The notes beneath the pieces are model-generated. The model saw only the letters and a list, made by a program, of their open reading frames with translations. It searched no databases and was not told the DNA's origin. A DNA stretch of 64,000 nt. It comes from Fretibacterium sp. (GTDB taxonomy: Bacteria > Synergistota > Synergistia > Synergistales > Aminobacteriaceae). Both the position numbers and the translations under genes were made by a program. Location: assembly GCA_024695065.1 (NCBI GenBank), contig JAILIX010000038.1, positions 24,031 to 88,030 on the forward strand, given 5' to 3'. Below, piece by piece: positions 29,023 to 38,236 of the stretch (position 1 is the stretch's first letter; each line of letters begins with the position of its first letter).

Positions 29023-29658
29023 CTATGGTTTCGGCCCGATGGACTGAACCATCATGACGCTCTGCCCCTTGGAGAGTTTCAGCAGTCCAGACAGCTTTTC
29101 CTGATCAAAGGAACCGCGAACGACAGCGTTCCATCCCTGAGACGCAGCGTAAAGATAGGCATTCTGCACAGCTGCCCCGGTGTGGACAAAACCCCATTGA
29201 TGAATAAGTTCTTCAGGGGTTTTCTTCCCCTCCCATAGAGAAGTATCATGGACATAAGCCAGATTGACGGCGGCCCTGCCCACAAAGTTCTGTCCCAGCG
29301 TTGTTTCCATACGATGATCGCCCTTCTCGATAAGCGTCAGGACATTGGCCGCCGGATCATACTTGTAGACGCCCTTCCTGTTCAGCACATAGACAAAGGT
29401 ATCCTGAATGCCAAGAGCGACAGGATAGACCCTCTTCCCATCCGCGCGATTGACGCCCGCCGTGGCCCACAGCAGATTTGAAAGCTGCTGCGGCGTAAGA
29501 TCCGTATCCGCAAACTCTCGTGATGAATGGCGTTCGGAAAGCGCCTGGAGCAGACTCATCCCTCCGGTCTTCTCCGGAACAGGCAAAGCTTCACCGGCCC
29601 AGGCAGCAGGAACAACGAAGGTTACCGCTAAAACAAGCGCAAAAAATTTTCTCATCAT
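29023..29658 (-). CDS. Exported nitroreductase-family protein
   Basis: The N-terminus is a signal peptide (MRKFFALVLAVTFVVPAAWA). The rest shows the SagB/nitroreductase pattern: ALSERHSSREF, LSNLLWATAGVNR and a C-terminal GWNAVVRGSF. The fold binds FMN and usually reduces quinones or nitro compounds. At 211 residues the length is normal, but secretion is unusual for an FMN enzyme, though known for some anaerobe homologues. GGGGAGG precedes the two ATG codons. A perfect TATAAT on the minus strand at 29721-29726 may be its -10 box. Confidence 0.8.
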   Translation of the reverse strand: MMRKFFALVLAVTFVVPAAWAGEALPVPEKTGGMSLLQALSERHSSREFADTDLTPQQLSNLLWATAGVNRADGKRVYPVALGIQDTFVYVLNRKGVYKYDPAANVLTLIEKGDHRMETTLGQNFVGRAAVNLAYVHDTSLWEGKKTPEELIHQWGFVHTGAAVQNAYLYAASQGWNAVVRGSFDQEKLSGLLKLSKGQSVMMVQSIGPKP

Positions 29659-29765
29659 GTCAGCCTCCCCAAAAGGGTTTTAAGTTTACTTTATGTGTTT
29701 TAGTATTTTAACATTCTTTTATTATACCCCGGAGAGCGGGTACAGGGCCGGCGTCACAGACACGC

Positions 29766-30596
29766 TCACAAGCCAATCCGCTTCCTCAGAGAACTGTAGA
29801 GCTCCAGCCAGACATCCCCCTCAAGGTCCTCAGCTCTTGCGCGCGGATTTACTCCGGTCTCAGCAAGGAATCCTGCCCAGTCCTCAAGGCCATGAAATCC
29901 TTTCATATTGTTCAGCAAGGTCTTGCGGCGATGAGCAAAGGCACGGTGCAGAAGTTCGCTCCACAGGGGATCACAGGTGAGATCATGATGCCTTTGAATA
30001 ACAATTTCCACCAGGGCGGACTCCACACGCGGTGCAGGACGGAAGCATGATGCCGGAACTTTCCGGATGCGCGTCACCGCCCCCATCACCCCGAGAGTTA
30101 CGCCCAGAGGATAGCGCTCCCTTGTGTCCGCAGGCGCAGAAAGACGATCTGCCGCCTCCTTCTGCACCATGTAGAGATGATAGGTCAGTCCAAGACGGGC
30201 AAAGAGAAGAAGCTTCCATATCAGGGGGGTCGTGATGTTATACGGAATATTGGCCACCACCTTGTTGGGAAAGGGGCTCAGATCTGCCGGGTAATCCAGC
30301 CGCAGCGCGTCTCCCCAATGAAGTCTCAGACGTGAATCCTGCGCAGCCAGTGTCTCTAGCCCCGGCTTCATCCGATCATCCAGTTCCACAGTATGCAGAC
30401 AGGATATTTCCCGCTTCAGCAACGCACGGGTCAAAACTCCCTGACCCGGACCAATCTCCAGCACCACGTCCTCCTGCCCAACGGCGGAACGCTCAATAAT
30501 CTCTGCCAGCACGTTCCGATCCACAAGGAAATGCTGTCCAAAGCGATGGAGCGCACGTATCTCTTCCATTACAGTTTCAGCGCCACAGCCTGGCAT
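29766..30596 (-). CDS. rsmA: 16S rRNA dimethyladenosine transferase
   Basis: Dimethylates A1518 and A1519 of 16S rRNA. The 276-residue protein has FGQHFLVDRNVLAEI, the SAM-binding EIGPGQGVLTRALL, the target-adenine motif ANIPYNIT near residue 115, and the RAFAHRRKTLLNNM C-terminal region. Start is ATG 30596 or ATG 30569; neither has a strong ribosome site. Follows miaB by about 40 bases. Confidence 0.95.
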   Translation of the reverse strand: MPGCGAETVMEEIRALHRFGQHFLVDRNVLAEIIERSAVGQEDVVLEIGPGQGVLTRALLKREISCLHTVELDDRMKPGLETLAAQDSRLRLHWGDALRLDYPADLSPFPNKVVANIPYNITTPLIWKLLLFARLGLTYHLYMVQKEAADRLSAPADTRERYPLGVTLGVMGAVTRIRKVPASCFRPAPRVESALVEIVIQRHHDLTCDPLWSELLHRAFAHRRKTLLNNMKGFHGLEDWAGFLAETGVNPRARAEDLEGDVWLELYSSLRKRIGL

Positions 30597-30635
30597 GCCG
30601 TCTTATGAGCTGTCTCTCCCATGCAGTTCATCCTC

Positions 30636-32000
30636 TTATTTTTCTGTAATTTCCCCATGCAGGCACCAGGACTCCGCCGCCGTGATTTTTACGTGGGTAC
30701 ACTGCCCCAGCAGAGTTTCATCCGCCGGGAAGATTACGACCTTATCCGTCGGTGTCCGCCCCTGAAGCAGACGTTCTCCTGTGGGGGCAAGGCCCTTAGG
30801 TGCGTGGCTGTCCACGAATACGGCGCAGATTTTCCCCACAAGCCCCCTGTTGATGGAGAGAGTGACAGCATCCTGCAACGTGTTGAGGCGCGTCAGCCGC
30901 TCCAGACGTACCTCTTGTGGCAGCGCACCGGGCATGACAGCGGCAGGTGTCCCCTCGCGCTCCGAATAAGCCGCGCTGTGGACGAGGTCAAAGCGTATCT
31001 CCTTCAGGGCACTGAGCGACGCCTGAAAGTCCTCCTCCGACTCACCGGGGAAGCCCACAATTAAATCCGTCGTCAGGCCCAATTCCGGCAGTGCAGCTCT
31101 TACACTCCGAACCTTCTCCAGATACTCCGCATAGGTGTATTTGCGGTTCATCAATTTTAAAATCCGGTCGCTGCCCGCCTGTATGGGAAGGTTCAGCGAC
31201 GGACACACCACCGGTTCTGAGGCCATCACCTCCACAATGTCAGGCGTGAAGTCCTGCGGGAGAGAAGTAACGAAGCGAACGCGCTCTAATCCATCCTCCC
31301 TCGCTACACACCGCAGCAGGGAGGCAAAGGACGTTCCGTCTTTAAAGTCCTTGCCATAGCTGTTGACATTCTGCCCCAGAAGTGTAATCTCCCGGACCCC
31401 ATCCGCCACCAGTGCCCGTACCTCCCGCAGGATGTCATCCTTTGGGCGGGAAAGGAAACGCCCGCGCACGTAGGGGACAATGCAGTAGGAACAGAAGTTG
31501 TCACATCCGTGGGCAATGGTCACGTAGGCCCGATAGGGGTTTTCGCGGCGCACCGTCACCTCGTCGAGGTCAAAGAAAGCCCTCGGATCATCGTCCAGCA
31601 GGTTCAGCCTCGTCTCCGGGACATCCATAACACGCTGAAGCCCATCGGGCAACAGGCCGATATGACGGGGACCGGACACAAGACGAACCCACGGGAAGCG
31701 TGACAGTGCCTTCTTTCCCAGACTTTGCGCCACGCAACCCGTCAGTGCCACAACAGGTAGCCGATCTTTTTTCCACGACGCCTCGTAGCGTCCAAGCTCG
31801 CTCCATACCTTCTGTTCGGCCTTGGCCCGGACACTGCAGCCCGTGATGATAATAAGCTCCGCATCATCTTCCCTTTCCGACGGCACTTCCTCCCAGCCCC
31901 GGCGGCCCAGCGCGGTTCGAACTCTGTCGCTGTCATAGACGTTCATCTGACAGCCCCAGACCTTTACGCAGAAGCGGTATCCCTGCTTCCTTTCACCCAC
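30636..32000 (-). CDS. miaB: tRNA-2-methylthio-N6-dimethylallyladenosine synthase
   Basis: Radical-SAM methylthiotransferase acting on i6A37 of tRNA. The 454 residues show the N-terminal UPF0004 domain with its cluster cysteines (VWGCQMNVYDSD, ITGCSVR, LTGCVAQ), the radical SAM motif CDNFCSYCIVPYVRGRF near 155, and a C-terminal TRAM domain. The start is GTG at 32000, two bases after purB; an upstream ATG is not available in frame. The neighbouring methylases (rsmA) make this a translation-maturation block. Confidence 0.94.
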   Translation of the reverse strand: MGERKQGYRFCVKVWGCQMNVYDSDRVRTALGRRGWEEVPSEREDDAELIIITGCSVRAKAEQKVWSELGRYEASWKKDRLPVVALTGCVAQSLGKKALSRFPWVRLVSGPRHIGLLPDGLQRVMDVPETRLNLLDDDPRAFFDLDEVTVRRENPYRAYVTIAHGCDNFCSYCIVPYVRGRFLSRPKDDILREVRALVADGVREITLLGQNVNSYGKDFKDGTSFASLLRCVAREDGLERVRFVTSLPQDFTPDIVEVMASEPVVCPSLNLPIQAGSDRILKLMNRKYTYAEYLEKVRSVRAALPELGLTTDLIVGFPGESEEDFQASLSALKEIRFDLVHSAAYSEREGTPAAVMPGALPQEVRLERLTRLNTLQDAVTLSINRGLVGKICAVFVDSHAPKGLAPTGERLLQGRTPTDKVVIFPADETLLGQCTHVKITAAESWCLHGEITEK

Positions 32001-32002
32001 GG

Positions 32003-33349
32003 CTACTTATCTCCGGCAGGGACTCCCCAGTGGGAGGCGGGACGATCTTCCGCTTTTGCCTCAAAATGGGAGAAAATATCATCAACGAAGCGCAGGTAAA
32101 AATCATTCTCAAAAAGGGACTCAATCTGCTTGGGCTTCACAAGGCCCTTTATCCTGTCGTCCTCCAGCAGCAGGTCAAGGAAATGTCCCTCACCCCGGGC
32201 CGTACGCATGGCATTTTCCTGCACCACGGCGTAGGCATCTTCGCGGGAGAGGTTCAGCTCGTCCAGCAGGAAGGTCAGCACTCGCTGGCTGTATACAAGG
32301 CCGCCGGTGGCGTCAATGTTCATTCTGACCTGAGCCTCGTCCACGGTGAGGCCCTTCAGAATTTTTGTCATGCTGCGGGCCATGAAGGCAGCAATGTTAA
32401 AGGCATCGGGCCAGATAACACGTTCAGTGGACGAGTGGCTGATGTCACGCTCATGCCACAGACCCACGTTCTCCATCCCCGTCAGAGCGTAACCACGCAG
32501 AAGGCGGGCCATGCCGCAAATGCGCTCACACTTGATGGGATTGCGCTTGTGAGGCATGGCGCTGGACCCCTTCTGCCCCACACCGAAGGGCTCAAACGCC
32601 TCCCGGACCTCCGTCCTCTGGAGATGACGGATCTCAAGGGCCATACGCTCCATCGCACAGCCAAACAGCGCCAGGGCGTTCAGCACCTCCGCATGACGGT
32701 CGCGCTGCAGAATCTGGTTGGACACCTTCGCCGGCGTCAGCCCAAGCAGCTCGCAAACGCGGGCCTCAAGCACAGGGGAACACATGGCATAGGTTCCCAC
32801 CGCACCGGATATCTTGCCGCTGGAGATGTGCTGCCGCGCCAGAATCAGGCGTTCGCGGTCGCGCTCCAGTTCCGCGTGCCAGTTCAGAAACTTCAGCCCA
32901 AAGGACATGGGCTCAGCATGAATGCCATGCGTACGGCCAATGCAGGGCAAATCACGGTATCTCTGCGCTAAATCCACGACCACAGAGTCCATCTCATCCA
33001 AGGCCTTCATAATGATGTCCAGCGAGTCACGCAACATGATGGAGCTGGCCGTGTCCAGAATATCACTGCTCGTCATGCCAAGATGAAGATAACGGCCATT
33101 CTCTCCAACGTTTTCCGCCAGATTGCTGACGAATGCCACCACGTCATGCTGTGTCTTTTTCTCAATCTCCTGAACTCTCTCCACGCTGAAACGCGCGTTC
33201 TTCACGATGTCCTCCAGCGCATCCCCCGGAATGCGCCCAAGCTCACACCACGCTTTTGCCACAGCAATCTCAACGTCGAGCATCACTTTCAGGCGATTCT
33301 CCTCATCCCACAGCGCAGCAATATCTTTTTCCGTGTATCGTCCGATCAT
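32003..33349 (-). CDS. purB: Adenylosuccinate lyase
   Basis: Cleaves SAICAR and adenylosuccinate in purine synthesis. The 448-residue protein has the fumarase-superfamily signature GSSAMPHKRNPIKCE near residue 264, TRTHG-like GRTHGIHAEPMSFG near 140, and TSSDILDTA. First gene of purB-miaB-rsmA with a strong -10 box upstream. purC and purF lie separately at 56707-58844. Confidence 0.97.
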   Translation of the reverse strand: MIGRYTEKDIAALWDEENRLKVMLDVEIAVAKAWCELGRIPGDALEDIVKNARFSVERVQEIEKKTQHDVVAFVSNLAENVGENGRYLHLGMTSSDILDTASSIMLRDSLDIIMKALDEMDSVVVDLAQRYRDLPCIGRTHGIHAEPMSFGLKFLNWHAELERDRERLILARQHISSGKISGAVGTYAMCSPVLEARVCELLGLTPAKVSNQILQRDRHAEVLNALALFGCAMERMALEIRHLQRTEVREAFEPFGVGQKGSSAMPHKRNPIKCERICGMARLLRGYALTGMENVGLWHERDISHSSTERVIWPDAFNIAAFMARSMTKILKGLTVDEAQVRMNIDATGGLVYSQRVLTFLLDELNLSREDAYAVVQENAMRTARGEGHFLDLLLEDDRIKGLVKPKQIESLFENDFYLRFVDDIFSHFEAKAEDRPASHWGVPAGDK

Positions 33350-33397
33350 GTAAGCCTCTCCTGTTCTTCAGATTTTAATTAATCCTGCTTCAAAAAT

Positions 33398-33403
33398 ATT
33401 ATA
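33398..33403 (-). promoter_or_regulatory. Probable -10 box of purB
   Basis: A perfect TATAAT on the minus strand, about 50 bases before the purB start codon. The -35 region is not convincing. Confidence 0.45.
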
Positions 33404-33431
33404 CCTCAATGAAACGGCTGAGATGAGAGGG

Positions 33432-33469
33432 CAAAAGAAAAGACGGCGGAAGAACCTTCTCTTCCGCCG
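33432..33469 (-). terminator. Terminator at the end of the prfB-to-small-protein block
   Basis: A nine-bp G:C-rich stem (33444-33452 with 33461-33469) is followed on the minus strand by TCTTTTCTTTTG. It closes the gene series that ends with the small Cys-containing protein. Confidence 0.8.
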
Positions 33470-33497
33470 CTGATCCTTTCAAATCGTGGGGCAATAT

Positions 33498-33677
33498 TCA
33501 CTGAATCCTCACCCAGTCATGATGTTTGCCCCAGGGATTTTTCCTGCAGTTGCTCATCGGGGCCGGTTGTCTCGGCGATGACTGCTTGCGTCCGCACCAG
33601 CGGCACTGCCACGTAGCCGCCCATGCCGCGCCGGCCAAAGCGAGTATCAAAACGCACAGAGCTGTAATTTTTTTCAT
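33498..33677 (-). CDS. Small exported cysteine-containing protein
   Basis: Function unknown. ATG at 33677 follows GGAGGGGG by eight bases, and a good terminator lies behind the gene, so it is very likely real despite its 59 codons. The first 21 residues are a signal peptide (KKITALCVLILALAGAAWA). The mature part, about 38 residues, begins TWQCRWCGRKQ and has a third Cys in SNCRKNP, followed by GKHHDWVRIQ with two His. The CxxC plus Cys/His pattern suggests a small zinc-binding or disulphide-bonded knuckle. Last gene before the terminator, 72 bases after the DUF4416 gene. Confidence 0.7.
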   Translation of the reverse strand: MKKITALCVLILALAGAAWAATWQCRWCGRKQSSPRQPAPMSNCRKNPWGKHHDWVRIQ

Positions 33678-33749
33678 CACTCATGCCCCCTCCGTCAAAA
33701 AGCCAGAAACAGTCAGGATGACAGGCGGATTTTCTGTATTCTTTCAGCG

Positions 33750-34328
33750 TCAGTTTTGTGATAACTCAGTTCTTTTTGCCGTATTCTTCTCATCCAGCCA
33801 CATTCTTCGCACCGCTGAGAGAAAATCATCATACACACCGCTTTTGAAATCCGGGAAGGTGTAATCAAAGCTCACCCATTTTCCGAAGCGCCAGCGCAGC
33901 GTCACTTCAGCGTATATACCGTCTCTCAGCCATATTCTGTGGGCATGGTCCTTTGTGGAGGCGAGGATGAGACGTGCTCCGTCTATATAGCCTGGGTCAA
34001 TGTTGACACCCCTCAGGGGGCGTCCAACAAGCCGGGCGCTGGCCTCTTCCAATTCGTGCGACTGATGTTTCCAGTCCGCAAGGCCACCGGCGTCCACCAG
34101 AAAGGGGAAACAGACAAATCGGCGCAGCAGACACGGGGCAATATCCCGGTAATAATCCGTTTTATCAAAAGGAACAGGGCCGCTTACCAGGTCAGGTTCT
34201 CCCCACAGACGCGTCAGTTCCCTCAGGGTCCAGTCAAAAAGCTCCTCAGAGCTGGGTCCTCCGTCCTTCGGGTCGGGGTAGAGTATCCCCGCAATTCGCT
34301 TCACCAGGGGAGGCCGAACCCCAATCAT
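33750..34328 (-). CDS. DUF4416 family protein
   Basis: Unknown function. The 192-residue sequence matches the DUF4416 pattern as I recall it: GILYPDPK, PVPFDKTDYYRD, RRFVCFPFLVDAGGLADWK, RGVNIDPGYIDGARLILASTKDHAHRIWLRDGIYAEVTLRW and YTFPDFKSGVYDDF. The family occurs in anaerobes and deep-branching bacteria. It overlaps the preceding unknown gene by four bases, in a block with ftsY. Confidence 0.85.
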   Translation of the reverse strand: MIGVRPPLVKRIAGILYPDPKDGGPSSEELFDWTLRELTRLWGEPDLVSGPVPFDKTDYYRDIAPCLLRRFVCFPFLVDAGGLADWKHQSHELEEASARLVGRPLRGVNIDPGYIDGARLILASTKDHAHRIWLRDGIYAEVTLRWRFGKWVSFDYTFPDFKSGVYDDFLSAVRRMWLDEKNTAKRTELSQN

Positions 34329-35329
34329 TTTTTACCCCTTCCCCGTCCGGACTCTGACTCAAGGAAGTCTTCCGAAAAATCTTCTCTGCTCTGCCCAGCG
34401 GCCAGCAGGGCCATTGTCTGCGGCCCGATAGCCTTCAGCACCTCGTCCTCCTTTGCCGCCGTAACCGTTGTGGCCGGGGCATTATTACGCCGGCTGGCGC
34501 GTCTTCTGGACTTCGCTGACCTTTTCCTGGGCTCCTTAGGCTCTTTATCAGAGGAGGGATCCGGCCCATCCACACAGAAGTATCCCAGGAACCGCCCCTC
34601 CCATTCACAAGGCCAGGATCGGCTGCCCGACTGTGAATCAGCTCGGTGCCAGGTTTGTCCTCTCGCCTCGATCTCCGATACCCAAGTCCGCCCCACGGCA
34701 GCCCACCACGAAATATCCTGAGCTTCCACCAGATCTCCCGTACAGTCGTCAAGTACGAAAATATCAGGTTCAAGACGCCGGAAAGCCAGAAAGACCGGTT
34801 TTGCCCGTCCTTCAAGCTGGACGATAAACTCATCCTTATCAGGAAGTTCAGAGACCTTCAGACGCTCCAGTCCGGAGCCAAACATCAGGATTGCCGTGGG
34901 ATTAAGTTTCATCCCGGCGCGCGTAATCATCGCGAAGGGAACAGGTGCCTCCCACCATTCGGGAAGTTCAGCCTCCTCAGGGTTCAGAGCACTGAGGAGA
35001 GGCAGAACACGAGTCCCGCTTCTCGTCACGACGAGAGCGTCCAGTTCCTCGTCCAGATTTTCAGCAGCGATGGGACGGAACAGCCCCCTCCCGGCCAGGG
35101 CCGGCATATCCTTCAGCGGCGTGTCAGTCTCCCCCTGTTCCACCAAAATCACCATCTGCTGCTTGGAGAAGATGAGAGGTTCTCCGCCATCCGGCAAATA
35201 GACACCATAGTCCAGCATCAAACTGTACAGGGCACGGAGGAATACCAGCAGGGAAGAGTCCCGAGACAGGGAGAGGAGCAGGTCCTCCTCGCCGGGAACG
35301 GGCTGTCGTCCTTCTTCAGCGGGATTCAT
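34325..35329 (-). CDS. Conserved-looking hypothetical protein between ftsY and the DUF4416 gene
   Basis: Not recognised. The 334 residues have an acidic N-terminal two-thirds that seems globular (LVFLRALYSLMLDYGVYLPDGG, LKDMPALAGRG, ILMFGSGLERLKVSELPDKDEFIVQLEG). A very basic linker follows (KEPRKRSAKSRRRASRRNN) and the end is a short acidic-basic tail. No signal peptide or membrane segment is seen. It overlaps ftsY and the DUF4416 gene by four bases each, so it is part of a tightly coupled operon and very probably expressed. The basic linker may bind nucleic acid or membranes; that is a guess. Confidence 0.7.
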   Translation of the reverse strand: MNPAEEGRQPVPGEEDLLLSLSRDSSLLVFLRALYSLMLDYGVYLPDGGEPLIFSKQQMVILVEQGETDTPLKDMPALAGRGLFRPIAAENLDEELDALVVTRSGTRVLPLLSALNPEEAELPEWWEAPVPFAMITRAGMKLNPTAILMFGSGLERLKVSELPDKDEFIVQLEGRAKPVFLAFRRLEPDIFVLDDCTGDLVEAQDISWWAAVGRTWVSEIEARGQTWHRADSQSGSRSWPCEWEGRFLGYFCVDGPDPSSDKEPKEPRKRSAKSRRRASRRNNAPATTVTAAKEDEVLKAIGPQTMALLAAGQSREDFSEDFLESESGRGRGKK

Positions 35330-36252
35330 CGAATCTCCCCCTCCATCAGGGCTTGGGCAAACTCCGCCGTGTCAAAGGGACTGAGGTCCTCCGGGGCCTC
35401 CCCCAGTCCAATATACCGGACAGGCACGCTCAGCCTTCGGGCAATGGAGAGCACCACACCTCCCTTGGCCGTGTTGTCATACTTAGTGAGGATCACCGAC
35501 GACACAGGCAGCATGGCGTTGAAAGTCTCCGCCTGAGACACGGAATTCTGCCCAAGAACAGCATCCAGCACCAGAACGGTCTGCAGCCGTTCCTCTCCTG
35601 CCTCGCGCAGGAGCACGCGATGAATTTTGCGCAGCTCTTCCATTAAGTTATGTTTGTCGTGAAGACGTCCGGCAGTGTCAACAATCAGGAGGTCTGCACC
35701 CACGCTCCGGGCTGCCTGCCAGGCGTCGAACGCCACAGCAGCGGGGTCGCTGCCCTGCCCCTGGGCCACAACTCTCACGCCCGTCCGATCTCCCCAGATT
35801 CTGAGCTGTTCCACAGCAGCAGCACGGAATGTATCCGCCGCCGCCAGAATAACACTCTTCCCCTGCTGCTTGTATTGAAGAGCCAGTTTGCCGGCCGAGG
35901 TCGTCTTGCCGCTGCCGTTGACACCAATCATCAAAAGGACCTGAGGGGCGGGCGTGAGCGGGAAGGGCTGCCCCATTCCAGGCACCGCATTGAGTTCCGT
36001 CGTAATCTTTCCTACGAAGACCTCCCTCAGTTCCTCCGGCGACGCAATGCCCTGCTTCTTTGCCTCTTCCTTCAGGGAGGCAACGAGCTCCTCCGAGAGT
36101 TCGAGCCCCACATCTCCGGCAATCAGGCGATCTTCCAGTTCCTCCCAGAAAGCATCGTCGAACGCGTTGCCGGCAAACAGACGGGCAATGCCCCCGCTCC
36201 ACCGCTCCTTGACGCCTTTCAGACCTTCTCTCAGGCGTGCGAAAAAGGCCAT
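35326..36252 (-). CDS. ftsY: Signal recognition particle receptor FtsY
   Basis: GTPase receptor that docks SRP-ribosome complexes at the inner membrane. The 308-residue protein has the NG domain only, with a short N-terminal extension: G1 GVNGSGKTT near residue 114, [20 protein letters not shown], and the G4 [10 protein letters not shown] with [12 protein letters not shown]. The long acidic A domain of E. coli FtsY is missing, as in many bacteria. Begins three bases after the ricT-like gene. Confidence 0.96.
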   Translation of the reverse strand: MAFFARLREGLKGVKERWSGGIARLFAGNAFDDAFWEELEDRLIAGDVGLELSEELVASLKEEAKKQGIASPEELREVFVGKITTELNAVPGMGQPFPLTPAPQVLLMIGVNGSGKTTSAGKLALQYKQQGKSVILAAADTFRAAAVEQLRIWGDRTGVRVVAQGQGSDPAAVAFDAWQAARSVGADLLIVDTAGRLHDKHNLMEELRKIHRVLLREAGEERLQTVLVLDAVLGQNSVSQAETFNAMLPVSSVILTKYDNTAKGGVVLSIARRLSVPVRYIGLGEAPEDLSPFDTAEFAQALMEGEIR

Positions 36253-36255
36253 GAA

Positions 36256-37509
36256 CTACTCCCCTCCCCTTCCATAGCTCCGGCCCGGTCCCTTCCGGCG
36301 CTTGTTATCGTCATAGCGGCGGCGCGACGAGGGACGCCCTCCTTCCATACGCGCCTCCCCAGGCAAAGGGCCTTTGCGCGTCTCCCGCCTGCCCTGAGAC
36401 TTCCCACGACGGCGTGTCTCAGTCTCCTCGCTGACCTGATGTTCCCGACGTGCCAGGTGCTCCTCAAGGGTGATTTTCTCCTTGAGCATATTGTACCTTT
36501 CATTCCGTCGGGCTGAGTTTTTCTCCTGTCTCTCCGGCCGCTCAGCGCCCTGATGTTCCTGCCTGGAACGGGCAGCAATTCCCCTTCCTGCGTGGGGAGC
36601 AGCTGGTTCATCTCCCCACTCCTCCCCACGCAGAACCGCGTCACGGAAGTCGGAAAACTCCGCGATGGAAACCGGCACAACACGCCCGGACGGGAATCGG
36701 ATCTGGACGTGTTCCGTCGCCAGATCCACACCTTCCAGCACATAGGTCCCCTGCTCTGTCCGTATTTTGGCACCAGGCCCCGGCAGATCCTTCCAGAGTT
36801 CGCTGTATACAGGGTGCTCGTAGGCCATGCAGCACATCAGCCGGCCACAGATGCCTGATATCTTCGTGGGGTTCAGGGCCAGTTTCTGCTCCTTGACCAT
36901 GCGGATACAGATGGGGGTAAACTGATGAAGCCAATAGCTGCAGCAGCACGGCCGTCCGCAGGGAGAGATGCCCTCCACGACGCGGGCCTCGTCCCGGACA
37001 CCCATCTGGCGCATCTCTATGCGTGTACGGAACTCCCTTGCCAGATCCCGGACATAGGCCCGGAAATCCACGCGCTGCTCTGATGTGAAGTAGAAGAAGA
37101 GCTTTTTCCGGTCCAACAGATACTCGACATCTACCAGTTTCATATTGAGGCTGTGGTCAAGAAGTATCTCCCGTGCGCGGAGAAGCACCTGCTCCTCGTC
37201 GCTGCGACACTGATACCACGTCTCAATGTCCTCCGCATCCGCATACCGGATAATCTCCACCTCCTGCAGCATAGGCTCCGGCCCGCGGTTCTGCTCCCCA
37301 TCCCCCAGGCGGGCTGAACGGTATTTCTCCTCCTGCTCCGAAGAGAGAGATCCGCCAAGAAGCCCCATCTCCAGGCCACGCAGCGTATTCAACACCACCC
37401 AGCGAGAGGAATGGGCCACCTCCTGACTGGAAATCGCGCCGTCCTCATCCGCTACCCTGGCCAGGCCAATGTAACGCAGTTTACCGAATGTCGCCAAATA
37501 AATGCTCAA
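36256..37509 (-). CDS. ricT: PSP1-domain protein, RicT/YaaT type
   Basis: In Bacillus, RicT with RicA and RicF binds Fe-S clusters and controls RNase Y-dependent mRNA maturation. The 417-residue protein carries the PSP1 C-terminal domain with the diagnostic cysteines (SPCGRPCCCSYWL, GICGRLMCC) between residues 190 and 240. It then has a long basic Arg/Glu-rich tail of some 120 residues that most homologues lack. It lies between holB and ftsY, the same neighbourhood as in Firmicutes (yaaR-holB-yaaT). The first 29 bases overlap holB. Confidence 0.88.
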   Translation of the reverse strand: MSIYLATFGKLRYIGLARVADEDGAISSQEVAHSSRWVVLNTLRGLEMGLLGGSLSSEQEEKYRSARLGDGEQNRGPEPMLQEVEIIRYADAEDIETWYQCRSDEEQVLLRAREILLDHSLNMKLVDVEYLLDRKKLFFYFTSEQRVDFRAYVRDLAREFRTRIEMRQMGVRDEARVVEGISPCGRPCCCSYWLHQFTPICIRMVKEQKLALNPTKISGICGRLMCCMAYEHPVYSELWKDLPGPGAKIRTEQGTYVLEGVDLATEHVQIRFPSGRVVPVSIAEFSDFRDAVLRGEEWGDEPAAPHAGRGIAARSRQEHQGAERPERQEKNSARRNERYNMLKEKITLEEHLARREHQVSEETETRRRGKSQGRRETRKGPLPGEARMEGGRPSSRRRYDDNKRRKGPGRSYGRGGE

Positions 37510-38236
37510 AAGGAAGTTCCTCCCTGAGTGCCAAAATCAAAAGATCACAGAGCATGGAGACAGACAGGTTCTTTGTTCCGGCAAGCAGGCGAAGCTGTTC
37601 CAGCCTATCCGCCTGCGGAAAATCACCCCGGGACAGTGCCCATGCCGCCCATCCCCCAAGTTCCGACGCCACCGTCAGGGCGTCTTTTGTCTTCGCCCCC
37701 TCAATCCAGGCCACCCATTCCGCGTCTTTCTCCGGCGGCGGCACCGCTTCCACCTCCAGGGGCACGGAGAGTGCCGTGAAGCGCGCCCTGCTCCTGAGTG
37801 TGGGGAGCAGGCCATCTCCCTCCAGCAGAAAGAGAATACAGGCGTGGGAAGGAGGTTCTTCCGCCAGCTTCAAAAGGCTGTTGGCCGCAGGCAACAACAA
37901 GCGATCCGCCGCCATCACTACCCCCAGCCGCCGGGGGGCGGAAACGGGTTTGAGGGCCAGCTCCTGCCCCAGCGTTCTGCACGCGGCGATATCCGGGGCC
38001 TTGTTGACCTCCCCCGCCACCAGCAGGTCGGGGTGTCCCGTTTCAACAGGTGAAGGGGCATCCGGCCCCACCTCCAGCGTCAGACGCGCCAGACGCTCCA
38101 GTAACGCAGGGTGCCACTCCAATGGAGCGGACACTGCACGGCAGTGGGGAATGCTCCCCATTTTGGACTCCCGCACTACACCCCGCCAGGCGGGCAACGG
38201 CTCAAAAGGCGCTACATCAGCAGCGAAATCAGGCAC
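37481..38236 (-). CDS. holB: DNA polymerase III delta'-like subunit without a P-loop
   Basis: Assigned from the motif AANSLLKLAEEPPSHACILFLLEGDGLLPTLRSRA and from its place between yaaR, tmk and ricT. Delta' is a structural arm of the clamp loader. The protein has 251 residues against about 330 in the family. The N-terminal portion lacks a GxxGxGKT nucleotide loop and the four zinc cysteines; only HPDLLVAGEVNK hints at the remaining core. Delta' is naturally non-hydrolysing, so a reduced form could still work. The frame starts inside the end of yaaR (25-base overlap). Confidence 0.72.
   Translation of the reverse strand: MPDFAADVAPFEPLPAWRGVVRESKMGSIPHCRAVSAPLEWHPALLERLARLTLEVGPDAPSPVETGHPDLLVAGEVNKAPDIAACRTLGQELALKPVSAPRRLGVVMAADRLLLPAANSLLKLAEEPPSHACILFLLEGDGLLPTLRSRARFTALSVPLEVEAVPPPEKDAEWVAWIEGAKTKDALTVASELGGWAAWALSRGDFPQADRLEQLRLLAGTKNLSVSMLCDLLILALREELPFEHLFGDIR

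Noticed and set aside
27986..29047. A 353-codon open frame antisense to the PfkB kinase
   Set aside because: The kinase has both PfkB signatures on the minus strand; the antisense product is low-complexity and unrelated to anything.
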